Of a stretch of 5,648 bases of DNA, positions 5,563 to 5,648 are shown piece by piece. The notes under the pieces are model-generated. The model was given only the letters and a program-made list of their open reading frames with translations, was not told the origin of the DNA and searched no databases. Origin of the DNA: Dehalococcoidales bacterium. Lineage in GTDB: Bacteria > Chloroflexota > Dehalococcoidia > Dehalococcoidales > UBA3254. The stretch covers positions 1-5,648 of the forward strand of contig JAQULX010000212.1 in assembly GCA_028718465.1 (NCBI GenBank). Reading direction: 5' to 3'. The stretch's first letter is position 1. Each line of letters starts with the position of its first letter. The position numbers were made by a program, and so were the translations under genes.

Positions 5563-5648
5563 TTGCACGAAGCTTGCGGCATTTTCGGAGTGTTTGCCCC
5601 GGGGGAAGATGTAGCTCGTATTACCTTCTTCGCCTTGTTCGCACTACA
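5563..5648 (+). CDS. purF: Amidophosphoribosyltransferase, N-terminal fragment (3' end outside window)
   Basis: Twenty-eight codons are visible before the window ends. ACGIFGVFAPGEDVARITFF matches the start of the class II glutamine amidotransferase domain of PurF, with the catalytic cysteine at codon 5 followed by GIFG. The enzyme makes 5-phosphoribosylamine from PRPP and glutamine, the first committed step of purine synthesis, in the cytoplasm. The cysteine must become the N-terminus, so a short propeptide (Met-His-Glu-Ala, from the TTG) would be removed. The TTG at 5563 is the only ATG, GTG or TTG in frame between the predicted transcription start and the cysteine. AGG (5555-5557) in GGCAGGT is a weak binding site five bases upstream. 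Other class II amidotransferases (GlmS, AsnB) share the Cys-Gly-Ile start, but the APGEDVAR-x-T-x-x-x-L-x-A-L context fits PurF best. Confidence 0.88.
   Translation, partial: MHEACGIFGVFAPGEDVARITFFALFAL

Noticed and set aside
1..5648. Hidden defence, mobile or CRISPR system
   Set aside because: No spaced direct repeats, transposase, recombinase, toxin-antitoxin pair or nuclease is visible, and every sizeable + strand gene except the 94-residue protein belongs to a known housekeeping or transport family.

Overview
The window holds six protein-coding regions, all on the + strand. The organism is most likely a bacterium of the Chloroflexota, perhaps Dehalococcoidia. This is inferred from protein style: a PcrA-type helicase reading GDPDQSIYSWRYAD, a TRAP lipoprotein with a long Ser/Thr/Pro/Ala linker, sigma70-like promoters and moderately GC-rich DNA. 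No marker gene for taxonomy is present, so the placement is tentative.

Layout. (1) Bases 1-1067: the C-terminal end of an NfeD-family protein (stop at 218-220), then a slipin/stomatin-like SPFH membrane protein (225-1067), closed by a strong intrinsic terminator (about 1095-1137). (2) Bases 1134-1494: a small unit with its own promoter, an unrecognised 94-residue protein (1194-1478) and a short hairpin plus T-run overlapping its stop codon. (3) Bases 1495-1799: non-coding DNA with a REP-like palindrome at 1648-1668. (4) Bases 1800-4018: a complete PcrA/UvrD superfamily 1A helicase. Its -10 box lies six bases before the ATG, so the mRNA is probably leaderless, and an 11-bp palindrome sits between -35 and -10. 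(5) Bases 4090-5477: a TRAP-type (DctP) solute-binding lipoprotein with its own promoter, a leader of about 125 bases and a strong terminator. No membrane subunits lie beside it. (6) Bases 5491-5648: a near-consensus promoter and the first 28 codons of amidophosphoribosyltransferase (purF), cut by the window end.

The units are mostly unrelated housekeeping and transport functions: membrane-protein quality control (NfeD/slipin), DNA repair and replication (PcrA), solute capture (DctP) and purine synthesis (PurF). NfeD/slipin is the only clear operon. I found no CRISPR array, transposase, phage gene, rRNA, tRNA or new multi-gene system. The points of most interest are regulatory: the leaderless helicase promoter with an operator-like palindrome, the orphan TRAP receptor with a possible overlapping upstream reading frame, and the small unknown gene.
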